Source: Achatina immaculata
Lineage: Eukaryota; Mollusca; Gastropoda; Stylommatophora; Achatinidae
Direction: 5' to 3'
Assembly: GCA_009760885.1 (NCBI GenBank)
Contig: CM019700.1
Location: 1,312,001-1,376,000, forward strand
Length of the DNA stretch: 64,000 nucleotides
Shown here: in pieces, positions 22,741 through 33,387 of the stretch
How positions within the stretch are numbered: the first letter of the stretch is position 1
Layout of the letters: the number at the start of each line of letters is the position of its first letter
Notes under the pieces: generated by a model
Seen by the model: the letters and a program-made list of their open reading frames with translations, nothing else
The model's database searches: none
What the model was told of the DNA's origin: nothing
Made by a program: the position numbers and the translations under genes

Positions 22741-23575
22741 ACATTTAGTACAGAGTGGTACCTAAGATGGAAGACGTTGAGGTAGCGAAGTAGATCAGAG
22801 ATCTAAGGAAATTTAGAACAATGTTCCAGTAGAATTAGACTGAAATAGCAACTCACTTCATCTATGTTTGCCTGTCTAAGAATGAAAGGTATTCTTTGCC
22901 CTGTTTTCGTACAAGATGCTTCACTACCTGTTGAACGCTTGTTCGTTTGTTTGTTGTTTTTTTTTCCCTGTATGTGTTGTCTGCCGTTTGTTTCTTTAAA
23001 CTGCCCTTGACAAAGGCCTTTTGCCAAAATTCTAGGTATTTTTTTAAAATTACGTTTTCTAGTTATCTTCTTCTGCTAAATCTTTAATTTCTTTCCTCCT
23101 TTTAATCTTGTCATAGTATTGAACCACACTTGTTTACCTGCCTCTTTACAGTCTAAACAAAGATTTTCCTGTATAGACGTAAACAGTATGTAAGCAACGT
23201 TGGTGGGGGGGGGGGGGGGGTGGAGTTTGGGAGAAGAGTGAAGAAGTTAGAAAACACGGCCAGATTGGCTTTTTTTTATTATTAACCTTTCATCAGATAA
23301 TTGCCTGTCAAGCCGGGATGGCGGAAAAGAACAGGACGCTGATGGCTAATCCGGCTGAATGTGGTTGAGCTCTGCTCCTGCCCGCCCCCGCTTCCATTCA
23401 TTAAGGTAGATTCCTGTACCGCAGAGTTGGCAAAGCGCAGCGAGAACTTTCTTCACAGGCGAAGGCTGGAACAAATGGGGACTTGTTTGATGTACAAGCG
23501 ATGACGACCACTCTGTCTACAGAAACAGTTTGTCCTGTCTGCAGTATTTCATTTCTAGAAGTTTGGGAGATTGCA
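22741..23575. other. Likely intron or intergenic; G17 tract and a hammerhead-like motif
   Basis: Contains the stem-loop motif CTTGACAAAGGCCTTTTGCC at 23006-23025 (compare 1349 and 59376) and a run of about 17 G at 23204-23220. No coding frame. Confidence 0.5.
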
Positions 23576-23579
23576 ACCG

Positions 23580-24605
23580 GATAGCAGGCTTGTTGAGGCT
23601 AGAAGCTTTGATAGCCGGTTTGTTGAGGCTAGACATTTTGATAGCGGGTTTGTTGAGACTAGAAACTTTGATAGCGGGTTTGTTGAGACTAGAAACTTTG
23701 ATAGCAGGTTTGTTGAGACTAGAAACTTTGATAGCGGGTTTGTTGAGACTAGAAACTTTGATAGCAGGTTTGTTGAGACTAGAAACTTTGATAGCGGGTT
23801 TGTTGAGACTAGAAACTTTGATAGCGGGCTTGTTGAGACTAGAAGCTTTGATAGCGGGTTTGTTGAGACTAGAAGCTTTGATAGCGGGTTTGTTGAGACT
23901 AGAAGCTTTGATAGCGGGTTTGTTGAGACTAGAAGCTTTGATAGCGGGTTTGTTGAGACTAGAAGCTTTGATAGCGGGTTTGTTGAGACTAGAAGCTTTG
24001 ATAGCGGGTTTGTTGAGACTAGAAACTTTGATAGCGGGCTTGTTGAGACTAGAAGCTTTGATAGCGGGTTTGTTGAGACTAGAAGCTTTGATAGCGGGTT
24101 TGTTGAGACTAGAAACTTTGATAACAGGCTTGTTGAGACTAGAAGCTTTGATAGTGAGTTTGTTTGGACTAGAAGTTTCGATAGCGGGTTTGTTGAGACT
24201 AGAAGCTTTGATAGAGGGCTTGTTGAAACTAGAAACTTTGATAGCGGGCTTGTTGAGACTAGAAACTTTGATAGCGGGCTTGTTGAGACTAGAAACTTTG
24301 AAAGCGGGCTTGTTGAGACTAGAAACTTTGATAGCGGGCTTGTTGAGACTAGAAACTTTGATAGCGGGCTTGTTGAGACTAGAAGCTTTGATAGCAGGTT
24401 TGTTGAGACTAGAAACTTTGATAGCAGGTTTGTTGAGACTAGAACATTTTATAGCGGGCTTGTTGAGACTAGAAACTTTGATTTGGGACAGCGGGTTTGT
24501 TGAGACTAGAAACTTTGATTTTTTATAGCGGGTTTGTTTAGACTAGAAACTTCGATAGCGGGTTTGTTTAGACTAGAAACTTTGATAGCAGGCTTCTTGG
24601 GATTA
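23580..24605. repeat. 30-bp minisatellite, ~34 units (open in two frames)
   Basis: The exact 30-bp period contains TTGTTGAGACTAGAAACTTT and GATAGCGGG. 30 is a multiple of three, so two overlapping plus-strand frames of over 300 codons stay open, repeating a ten-residue unit (AGLLRLETLI in one frame). Units differ at a few fixed positions (AAAC/AAGC, GGTTT/GGCTT), and runs of the same variant form blocks. Near the right end two units gain extra bases (24481-24540) and the frame ends. No start context, signal or non-repeat domain supports a protein. Confidence 0.95.
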
Positions 24606-24737
24606 GAAACTTGCTCGCGAGAAGTTACGGAAACCCAAATGTGCCAATTATCTTCTTTATCTTCTTGCCGGTGTCAGGAGAATTTCAAATTTTCCTCTTT
24701 CAGAGCAAGCAAAAGAATATCTAGAAATGTCGAGAGC

Positions 24738-25655
24738 AGTGTTGTTCAACCTTTTGTTGTTGTTGTTGTTGTTCTTTTTTATTTCTGTGCCCCCATGTAT
24801 AATTTATTTTTAGCTATGCGCCGCTGTGTTTATTGTTGCGTAATTTAAATTAATCAGTTTACTTGCGCATAAATCAATTTCTATAGCATGCCAGCGTCAG
24901 GGTTGGAGAATCACAGCTGACATACTAGAGTCAGGTTGGTGAACCATAGCTGACATACTAGAGTCAGTGTTAGCAAACCATGGCTGACATGCTAGCTTCA
25001 AGGTTGGCGGAAACATAGCTGACAGTCTAGCGTCAGGGTTAGCAAACCATCGCTGGCATGCTAGCTTCAAGGTTGGCCGAAACATAGCTGACAGTCTAGC
25101 GTCAGGGTTAGCAAACCATCGCTGGCATGCTAGCTTCAAGGTTGGCCGAAACATAGCTGACAGTCGTCAGGGTTAGCAAACCATGGTTGATATGCTAGCT
25201 TCAAGGTTGGCGGAAACATAGCTGACCAAGTCCCTGTTAAACCTCTCCGTTGGTACCCCCCCCCCCCCTACAGTAACAAACCTAACAGGCCAGGGATAGT
25301 TTTGGTCCCCATGGTGGTGGAGTCTGCTAAAGAAGTATTGTACACGCCCTGGCATTATTTTAGCTGCATTCAGGGACTGAAAATGTAACCTCTACGACCC
25401 GCTCCCAAGCCGACTCGATGCTGCGCCACAACATCTTCACAGCATCGGCTGCACAGAACACCAGCTCGCAGTTACGAGGAGATCGAAGAAGAAGAGTAAG
25501 AGAGTAATGTCATAATATTAAATGTGCCCCCCCCCTTGATACTGATACATATTGGCAGTCCCCCCCCTCCCTTAATGTTACCACCACACCCTCCTCTCCC
25601 CTTTAGATGTCCTCCAACTTAGGGATACGCTTACCCCGGTTGAATAACATAGATC
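24738..25655 (+). mobile_element. hAT-like MITE interrupted by R35 copy 5
   Basis: The left end CAGTGTTGTTCAACC (24738) and the right end CCCCGGTTGAATAACA (about 25640-25655) are imperfect inverted termini like those at 10872-11071. Between 24885 and 25500 the R35 repeat replaces the expected interior. The left flank (GTGCCCCCATGTATAAT) and right flank (GTGCCCCCCCCC) both keep hAT-MITE-like C-rich sequence. Confidence 0.6.
24885..25498 (+). mobile_element. R35 interspersed repeat, copy 5 (expanded diverged array)
   Basis: About nine 34-36-bp units with GCTAGCTTCAAGGTTGG or GTCAGGGTTAGCAAACC cores occupy 24889-25225. Pairs of alternating variants form ~70-bp blocks from 24990 onward. The body then follows (GACCAAGTCCCTG, CATGGTGGTGGAGTCTGC, GGGACTGAAAATG, CATCGGCTGCACAGA) and ends in GATCGAAGAAGAAGAG. 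A C-run at 25256-25268 is internal. Confidence 0.86.
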
Positions 25656-27512
25656 TAGAACAATTTTTTTTTCTGCAGCATAGATCATTTCTCCGGAGCT
25701 TTGTTTCTGCATTATTCTGTACAAATAAACGAATTCCTCAGTGACTTTGAACTGATAGTTTTTTGTTCCCTGATGTAACTTATTTAATTTAGAAATAGGA
25801 AGTCAGTATCTCCAATAGAAGTCTCATTAAAATGGCTGTGATCTCACAGTTAGCGCTGATGATGCGCTCTGCGTGGTCCCTAGAGGGTAGAGACATACAT
25901 TTAATCGATTTTTTTGTGCTCAACGTGGCTTTCGAAATGGCTGATGGATAAGTCAAGTCATACGAATAGAATCGATTTTGTGTGTGAATGTGTGTGTGTG
26001 TGTGTTGTTTTTATCATTACTCTTCAGAACAAATGATTAAAATTTGAAAACGCACTGTTAGTTCGCGTCCATTTTGAGGCAGAAGTGACAGCCTTGATTT
26101 TTCTCAAGGCCAGAATGTTCCTTTCATTACCTGATTTACCGGACAGCTTTTGCTATAATTCTTCTTCATCTTGTGCCGTCTTTGGGGGATTGGGGGGGGG
26201 GGGGGTCCCGATAATTCAAATGATTTTCTTTCTCCGCGCCACTTAGGCAGCTCGTCTAACTACTCTTAGTGTTTCCCGCTCGAGAATGTATCCGCAAACA
26301 GAGGCATATAATTGTGTTATCTCCCTTGCACAGATATATATACTCTCACCCCACATACTGATGCTGCAGTGAAGATCAAATAAGACGCGGATGTTTCGGG
26401 TTGGGATTGGGCAGCTGTGGCTTTATTTCACCCCAGTGGAGGTTATAAGAAGCGGCATTTGTGTGTGAATTTAGTCAGTGGCCGTTCGCACCGCATGCAG
26501 TGGGAGGTCCAATAGGAAACATGAAATAGCATGTCTGTATGTCCTTGCACGTCACCGTTGTGTTAATAATGTCTCTGTAACTTTGTAACTGATCCAGTTT
26601 TAGTGAATGGTTCCAAATGTAAACAGTACGGAGCCCGTTCTGTCTGGAGTGTATGTTATCTTAGATCAGTATTCCGAATGCTGAGTTGTACTGGATTGGT
26701 TACACAGATCTTCAGTCTCAGCTTCTCTCCCAGATTCTTTCTAACCTTGATTTGACACAAACAGATACAGAAGAGCACGCCAGTCCAGCATGGCAAGCTG
26801 ATAAGAGATTTATTCGATGGACTTGATGGTAATGAAAAAATGGTGACGAAATGTTGGCTGTCGGCAGGTTGCCCTGCAATATGGTAAGCCCATTCATGCT
26901 TAGGAAAAAAAAAAACTCCAGTAAGAATTACGAGACGTCATTATCTTCTCGACAGTAACATGAAAAAATCCATCCTTTCAGCTTCACATTCAGACGTAGA
27001 CTTACTGCCGCTCAACAATCTTTCCCAAAATTCACCTTCTCACGAGATTCTTACCTCACGTGATCTTCTAGAAAAATCCCGATCGACGCGTGCCCTGGAA
27101 GTTACACAGAAGGCCTCCTAACAAGGACGACAAATGCCCTCGTCAATATATAAACACGATTACCTCCCTTATTCTGGAACATAAGACATCAGAGGGTCGT
27201 AGTACTGATCTCTAGCACGCAGGTTTATACATAGTTGGTTCTACAAGCCTGGACATCAAACAAAAAAGTTGACAGTGTCCGCCAAAGATCGGTTAACCTC
27301 CGCTTGGGTTTCTTTCCCTTGATCCAGTAGATTTGTTTCTTATCTCAAAAATGGCGTGGTCAAGATCTGCATAACTTTATTCTAAAACGATTATCAGTAT
27401 AGACGACTTATTGCATTTGTAATCAGCGGGAAGTTACGGTGTTAACAGCATTTCTTACAGTAGTTCTATAACTGATCTCCTCTTGTGTTAACTTTCCTAC
27501 CATTCACAAAGC
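25656..27512. other. Long unannotated stretch
   Basis: About 1.85 kb without a recognisable transposon, array or coding frame, apart from a short (GT)n at 25985-26006 and a G11 tract at 26197-26207. Confidence 0.5.
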
Positions 27513-27764
27513 TTAACTCTTTCACTCCTGAATTAGTTTCCATGCTCTGCCAGAACAAATTTTGCTGGGAAATTTTGGTAGAAAGAAACTGGAAGGATGT
27601 TACTCTGTAACTTAAAAAACTGTTTAAAAATGTTTTCGGTTAGAAATGTGTTAATTTTCATTTTAGTTACACTTTGCCTAAACATACTGCTCCGGGCATT
27701 ATTTTGCATTGTTTTTACAAGAGCCACCAACACTGTTAGTGGTGTTCTGGGGTCAAAGAGTTAA
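27513..27764 (-). mobile_element. piggyBac-type MITE, second copy
   Basis: TTAA at 27513-27516 and 27761-27764 flank a 244-bp element with termini CTCTTTCACTC and a diverged GGGTCAAAGAG. The internal CATGCTCTGCCAGAA lies next to the left end, whereas in the 6529 copy its complement lies next to the right end, so this copy is inverted relative to it. Confidence 0.85.
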
Positions 27765-28340
27765 TGGTAATGACGAAGGTAGGAGCTATCATTTCAAGAC
27801 GGATGTGGCATCCATCACGTAATAAGCTTTGAGATGGACTCTATAGCTGGACAGACGATCATGAAACAATCCATCTTGTACTATTTGTACCTTCTGCTAA
27901 ACCCCAAGACGTGTTTGTCCATCACTAGACGGGCTTATGCTGTTCGTTTAAGTCATATTAGCAAAAGAAATGTGACCGTGGAGAAAGATCTTATCACTGA
28001 TTACGAAGGGCTGAAGAAGTTATTCGAGAAATTGCACAAAAAACTGGAAAATAATTGAAACAATAAGGGGGAAAAACCAATGAGAATTCCTTAGACTTGC
28101 CTTGAGACGACAAAAGTTAGAGAACACGACAATCACTAAAAACTCCGTGATAAAAGATGAAGAGGGAGAGAGAGAGAGAGGCTTCTTAAGAGAAATACAG
28201 TATATGAGAATGAGCTGAATAAATAGTGCTGAACATAAAAGGCATTCAGTCTGAATAGAAATACCATATTCAGTAGAAGAGCAGTAATCATTTTTACCAA
28301 AATATGTCATTGCTGCACTTAATGAATAAATTTTGATACA
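27765..28340. other. No recognisable feature; short (GA)n
   Basis: A 74-codon open frame from ATG 27834 has no recognisable domain or splice context. A (GA)n run lies at 28162-28180. Confidence 0.4.
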
Positions 28341-28344
28341 TACA

Positions 28345-28545
28345 TTACATGTATTGAAGTACAGTGTTGGCGATTATGTTTTTCCCATCTTGTGCGATCC
28401 TTGGTATTTCCAAAGAATTCAAACGTTTTTTGTTTCTATTTTTCCTGCGGCTTGGCCAATCCATTGAGATATTTTCGAATGTCCTAGTCATTGCCCAGTT
28501 CTTTAACTTCTGTCTGGGGTGATGACGCTTTTTCGATGAGGCAAC
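28345..28545 (-). pseudogene. Possible retrotransposon C-terminal fragment
   Basis: On the minus strand RPRQ-like KLKNWAMTRTFENISMDWPS and later LEIPRIAQDGKNIIANTV resemble the extreme C-terminus of RTE-like ORF2 proteins (WTG...A.DR..W..II). It is short and shows no catalytic motif, so the assignment is tentative. Confidence 0.4.
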
Positions 28546-28548
28546 CAC

Positions 28549-29000
28549 CGACCCATAGCTGATATGCTAGCGTCAGGGTTAGCGAACCATAGCTGATATG
28601 CTAGCGTCAGGGTTAGCGAACCATAGCTGGTATGCTAGCGTCAAGGTTAGCGAACCATAGCTGGTATGCTAGCGTCAAGGTTAGCGAACCATAGCTGGTA
28701 TGCTAGCGTCAGGGTTAGCGAACCATAGCTGACCAAGACCCTGACCTACCTCTCTGTGGTGCCCCCAGTAACAGGCTTAGCCTGGCTAACGATCGTCATA
28801 ATCCCCATGGTGGTGGAATCTGCTAAAGAAGTATTGCACACCAACCCCCCCCCCCCCCCCCGTGTTTTAGCTGTTCTCCGGGACTGAAAAAGTAGCCGCC
28901 ATAACCCGCTCCCACGTTGATACGATGCTGTGCCTCAACACCTCCACAGCATCGGCTGCAAAGAACACCAGGGAGTTCGTACAAGTGCAAAGTTAACTTC
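28549..29000 (+). mobile_element. R35 interspersed repeat, copy 6
   Basis: Five or six 34-bp units (GCTAGCGTCAGGGTTAGCGA plus ACCATAGCTG) at 28557-28735 precede a full body with CATGGTGGTGGAATCTGC, CGGGACTGAAAAAG and CACAGCATCGGCTGCAAAG. The end reads GGGAGTTCGTACAAGTGC, the complement of the TTGTACGAACTC border in copies 3 and 4. Contains a C18 tract at 28844-28861. Confidence 0.87.
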
Positions 29001-30045
29001 TGTCTTCTTATTATTCTCTCAAGACATCTATTGATGGTCATATTATAATGACTTCTGGTAAAAAAAAAAAAAAATGGTAAAGAAGAACATGAAAGAGAAC
29101 CGTAGCTACAGACCTAGACAGAATACAGAAGGCCCTGGAATATCACTGGAAGTAGAGCGGGGGCAGCTTTCACACAGCTCGAGAAGTCTGAACTGGCGGC
29201 AGCGAGGGGGCAAAGCTTACAATGAACTGGGAGTGAGAAGCCTTGTCGCTACCCTCCCAGACACAAAAAGATAGTGAATAAAAATTGTCACTGTTATCCA
29301 GTGGATAGCATCGCCAATGCCCCGAATACAAGATAGTGGATACTAGATGCTCTCGTCACAAATTAATGGATACGACTTGAAATCTGTCAAATGTAGAAGT
29401 TTTAAAAAATGAGACTTTATAGTATACAGATGTAACAAGATGCAGAATCTGAAAAGCGAGACGGGAGCGATTAGCACAGGCTTAAAAAAAAAAAAAAACA
29501 AAGAAGAAAGTTTAAAATTTAATTACAAGAAAGGTGAAGATGTCAAGTAACTGCGCAGAAAAGAATCAATTTCTGTAGAAATTAAAAGTGTTAGGTTAGC
29601 GACTATATTGTGAAATGTTGGCAAGCGGTGTTCCATACGTTTGAGTATTATGGTAGCCGACGTGAGCTACTTATTCAGTTGTTTTTTTTTTTAAATGCTT
29701 AGGCACAATATGAGAAAATATGTCAGGAAATCACCTACATTATGTGATTATCCTCTGCCGGCTTGTCCTAACGACCTAAAAAAAACATACAGTTTGGGTC
29801 CTGGATGCCATGCCCTGTGGTGGGAAAGCAGGCGTCTCTGTCCCTTTTAACGCTCTCGCATTTGGGGGAAGCACTTGTCCCAGGTCTTTCAGCGCTCTCG
29901 TGCGAGTCAGCGATAACTCAATTAGTTTTCTGTGTCAGCAGAGGCGAACCCGGCTGTCGGGAGGGTGATATTAATCGTGTGCAGCAAAGAAGCGCTTAAA
30001 TCAATGACCCCCAAGATGTGCAGAATAAAAAGACGAACAAAACAG
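29001..30045. other. No recognisable feature; several poly-A/T runs
   Basis: Poly-A runs at 29059-29073 and 29485-29499. No supported coding frame. Confidence 0.45.
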
Positions 30046-30048
30046 AAG

Positions 30049-30052
<4 letters not shown>

Positions 30053-30108
<56 letters not shown>
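30053..30108. repeat. (GA)n microsatellite
   Basis: About 28 GA units. It opens artificial RERERE/SLSLSL frames on the two strands. Confidence 0.98.
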
Positions 30109-30329
30109 GGACTTTGGGATAAAATGGAGGGCAAGATTTCTGTGTCGCATAGCAGAGATGGAATTTTAAAGGTGTGTGTGGGCGGTTGTGGGGTAATAGA
30201 AATGTGGTGTCTAGGAAACCGAGGGGGTGGGGGGATGGGGGGGACGTTGGGGGCTGACAGGAGAATCAATTTTTACTGACAGAAATAAAATTGTACACAG
30301 TTCATATGTATTCAGTCAAAATGCTTTTT

Positions 30330-30335
30330 ACGCTT

Positions 30336-30374
<39 letters not shown>

Positions 30375-30980
30375 TTCTGTTTCCATCCCAACTCCCTCTC
30401 TCTCTGTCTGTTTCCATCTCCTTCTCTCTCACTGTTTACATTCCTCTCTTGTCTGTTTCCATCCCTCCCTCTATTTCCATCTCTCTGTTCCTCTGTGTGT
30501 GCGTCTCTGTCCATCTCTCTCTATTTCCACCTCTATCTCTGTTTCCATCTCTTTCTCCGTCTCCATTCCTCTCTCTCTCTCTCTCTCTCTGTTTTCATAT
30601 CTCTGTTTCCATCCCTGTTTCTGTGTTTCCATCTCTCTATCTTTCTGTTGGTGTAAGCTAGACTTACAGGTTAAATATTTACTGTATAGCTTATTTCTCT
30701 CTGTCCCCCATTTCTATCACTGTCTCACTCCACTCTCTCTCTCTCTCTCTCTCTCTCACTTTCTAACCCTAACTTTTACTCACTCTTTCTTACTTTTTCT
30801 CTCTTCTTCTCTCTCACTCTCCCTTTCACTCACTCTTTCCCATTCTCTCTCATGATGTCTCTCATTCTCCTTTTCACTAACTCTGTCCATTTCTTGCTCA
30901 TGCTTTCTCTCACTCTCGCTCTCATTCTCTCTCTCTCTCATTTTCTCTCTTACTCTCTTTCTTTCTTCTCCTCTTCTCTC
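30330..30980. repeat. CT-rich polypyrimidine tract in two blocks
   Basis: (CT)n with regularly spaced GTTTCCAT interruptions at 30330-30645 and a second block at 30729-30978. The spacing of GTTTCCATC-type interruptions suggests an old array of ~25-30-bp units within a CT background. Separated by 80 bp of ordinary sequence. Confidence 0.9.
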
Positions 30981-30984
30981 ATGT

Positions 30985-31866
30985 GCAAGGTCTAACAAAA
31001 CTCATCGCGCAAAAAGTATACCAGTTAGCCAAAATTAAGCACTTCATCGATCAAGACACAAGGAAGACATACTACATATCACACATACAAACACATTTAG
31101 ACTATTGCTCAACAGTCAGTGGTGGTTGCTCAGTGTCAAATACAAAGAGGCTCTGCTCATTCCAAAAGCAAGAAGTAAAGCTTATTAGTGACAAAGATCA
31201 AGCACAAACAACTAACCAGCATAAACGTATCAAAATACTGCCTCTTAAGAACAGGTTCCTCTTCAACAAAGCCAAGTTAGTACATCAAATTCTTTCACGG
31301 CATGCCCCGCCTTATCTATGGAACCTGTTTAAATTTAACCCAAAGTGCAGCCAACGCTTGAACAATATATGTCTTCCAAAACCTAGATTTGATCTTTACA
31401 AGAAAACATTTAGTTATTCTGCTGCTCATCTTTGGAATACCCTCCCATCCTGTATAAAAAATATAAATTATACTCCTTCTTACAACTACAAACTTTCCCA
31501 ATATCTATTTAATGTCGACTACATGTCTCCATGAATCATAAAACTTAAAAGTTATCTTAAACTGCTCTTACAGACGCCGAATATAGTTAATTGTTTATTC
31601 TGAATAGTCTCGAAATTTTTGTTTAGTAGATGGTCTTTTGTGTGTAGTTACTTCTGTACTGAGTGAATGGATAAGAGCGAAACGTAAATGTTATATTTTA
31701 TTTTATATCTCTCAACTTCAATGTTAATTATGTTTGTTACATGAACAGCATAGTTGTAGAATGTCTGGAATAGAGTGAAAGATGTATGATAAATGGCAGA
31801 ATGTCAGACGGGCCTGCGTGCCCAATTCTTAACCCGTTTGAAATAAAAATCAATCAATCAATCAAT
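30985..31866 (+). pseudogene. CR1/L2-like retrotransposon, RT C-terminus plus complete 3' UTR
   Basis: An open frame to a stop at 31532-31534 encodes the region after the RT palm. YYISHIQTHLDYCSTVSGGC is the usual Y..l..s.L.Yg...W block, with two changes. LPLKNRFLFNKAKLVHQIL and SRHAPPYLWNLF follow, then YSAAHLWNTLPSCIKN, the characteristic R...F...a...WN.LP end of CR1/Jockey-like proteins. A ~310-bp 3' UTR shared with 2951-3348 ends GTTTGAAATAAAAATCAATC followed by more ATCA units. The palm (YADD) and everything upstream are missing, so this is a 5'-truncated insertion. Confidence 0.9.
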
Positions 31867-31867
31867 C

Positions 31868-32010
31868 CTTCTATTCGTCATCACAGCTGTTCAGTATGAT
31901 CTTAACATTCTTCTGAGAAACCACATCTCTGTTACCCCTAATGGCTTTCTCATCGAATTGTTCATTACCCATGGCTCACTTCCATAGAGTAGGAATAAGC
32001 CGTAGAACGT
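31868..32010 (-). pseudogene. RTE-like F2 relative, short fragment
   Basis: On the minus strand LLYGSEPWVMNNSMRKPL and EMWFLRRMLRSY match the LLYGSESWTIGKS...EAAEMWFIRRMLRIPW block of the F2 copies. One stop. It directly abuts the (ATCA)n tail of the CR1-like element, so one inserted next to or into the other. Confidence 0.72.
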
Positions 32011-32720
32011 AAATTCATCCATAATTCATCTTAAGACAACACTCACGTAGAATCAACTGACCAAAGAACTGCCCCCCCCCCTCCAATTTCTTCTATGCTA
32101 GTAGAAGCTGTCACCCTTCTAGTTAGCCGTCTTATAGTTTTGTTTTCTCTTCTTATCTCCCTTCCATTTTGTTTCCTATGTTCACGATTTAGGAAAAAAA
32201 AAACCTTCTTTCTCGTCGTCAACTGACCAGTCACATGGTAGGAGCAGCCCTCTCAGCTCAGAGGCTATGATGCCGTAGCAATGACCCCCGCCTGGAAGGA
32301 CTAGATTTTCTTACTTCCTTTCTTCGATAGGTCCATTATTAACAAATATGAAGCAGTTATTTACATGAGAAATTCCGGGATGAAAGCTGGGGTTTCGCTG
32401 GTAAGCTTTTTCAGCACCATTCACAGTTTCTTCGCTTGGTCCTGGACGTCCCTGCCGAGGAGCTGTGCTCAGACAGCCTTCATCCAGGAATTTCGCTTAT
32501 CACTTCTTGATACTGTCGAAAACAGGTGCTGCCTTCTGGAATTCTGCTCAAAATCGTCGTGTACAGTCACAATGGACGAGGCTCTTGCGTATTCCAAAAA
32601 CACAGAATGACTGCTCACGTTTACTGAGCGCCATATTTGCTACTGCTGCCTCCTAGCGGCAAACAACGGGAGCTCTGCGCGCGGGCTTTATTAAAAAAAA
32701 ACAAACTTGAAGCGTCCCCA
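32011..32720. other. No recognisable feature
   Basis: Unique-looking sequence. An open frame at 32365-32610 has no recognisable domain. Confidence 0.4.
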
Positions 32721-32721
32721 C

Positions 32722-32780
<59 letters not shown>
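32721..32780. repeat. (CT)n microsatellite
   Basis: About 28 CT units with one CTCC interruption. Confidence 0.97.
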
Positions 32781-32781
<1 letters not shown>

Positions 32782-33139
32782 CGTAAGAATTATCACGATC
32801 CTTTAGGTAGTTTCTTTGTTGCGAAGTTTTGAAATGTTTAACGGACTTATGAATAACCCTGTATTATCTCGTGCTATACAACGCTATTCGCAGTTTAGAC
32901 CTCTCGTTGCTCTGTGGTACGTAGGAGAACTGTGCTTTTTCTCCTATATCTACTGTTCTGGTCTGTGAAACTTATATTAGTGTATAAAATGTATTTTTTA
33001 TACAAGGTGGTTCAAAATTACTGTTGGGGTTTCCGCCTGTAATTTTCAAAACGGAAACAAAACTGCTAACAGGATGTGTAAGTGTACCTTGAAAGAAAAA
33101 GTTTCATTTGGCAACGTTGTACTTGTCGCGCTACTGAAT

Positions 33140-33240
33140 GGGAGAACAAATGATGTCATGTATTAAAGTGGCGACTGCTCAAGAAAAAGCAATAATCTTA
33201 CTGTGATTTTTCGAAAGAAAGTCTGTTGTCAAAAATCAGT
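33140..33240 (+). pseudogene. Transposase N-terminus (mariner-like)
   Basis: MSCIKVATAQEKAIILL followed by a stop and then FERKSVVKNQ (residues in one frame) match the TPQEKAQCVxWFxETKS start of this transposase group. The frame then runs into the 18-bp array. Stop codons and the array insertion make it non-functional. Confidence 0.65.
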
Positions 33241-33335
33241 GCCGTTACAGTACTCAGTGTCGCTACAGTACTCAGTGTCGCTACAGTACTCAGTGTCGTT
33301 ACAGTACTCATTGTCGCTACACTATTCAGTGTCGC
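33237..33335. repeat. 18-bp minisatellite, 5 units
   Basis: Unit CGTTACAGTACTCAGTGT and variants, in the interior of the transposon just after its N-terminal coding stretch. 18 is a multiple of three, hence the SLQYSV frame. Confidence 0.93.
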
Positions 33336-33387
33336 AAAGATCTACCTTCAGATACTGCTTTCCGACTCTGATGAAACCTATTTCAAG

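Noticed and set aside
23530..24528. 332- and 310-codon plus-strand open frames
   Set aside because: Generated by a 30-bp minisatellite with a period divisible by three; two different frames are open at once and there is no non-repeat domain.
27834..28058. 74-codon open frame with KNVTVEKDL-like charged end
   Set aside because: Starts with an ATG, but there is no recognisable domain, no splice context and no repeat partner; too short to support.
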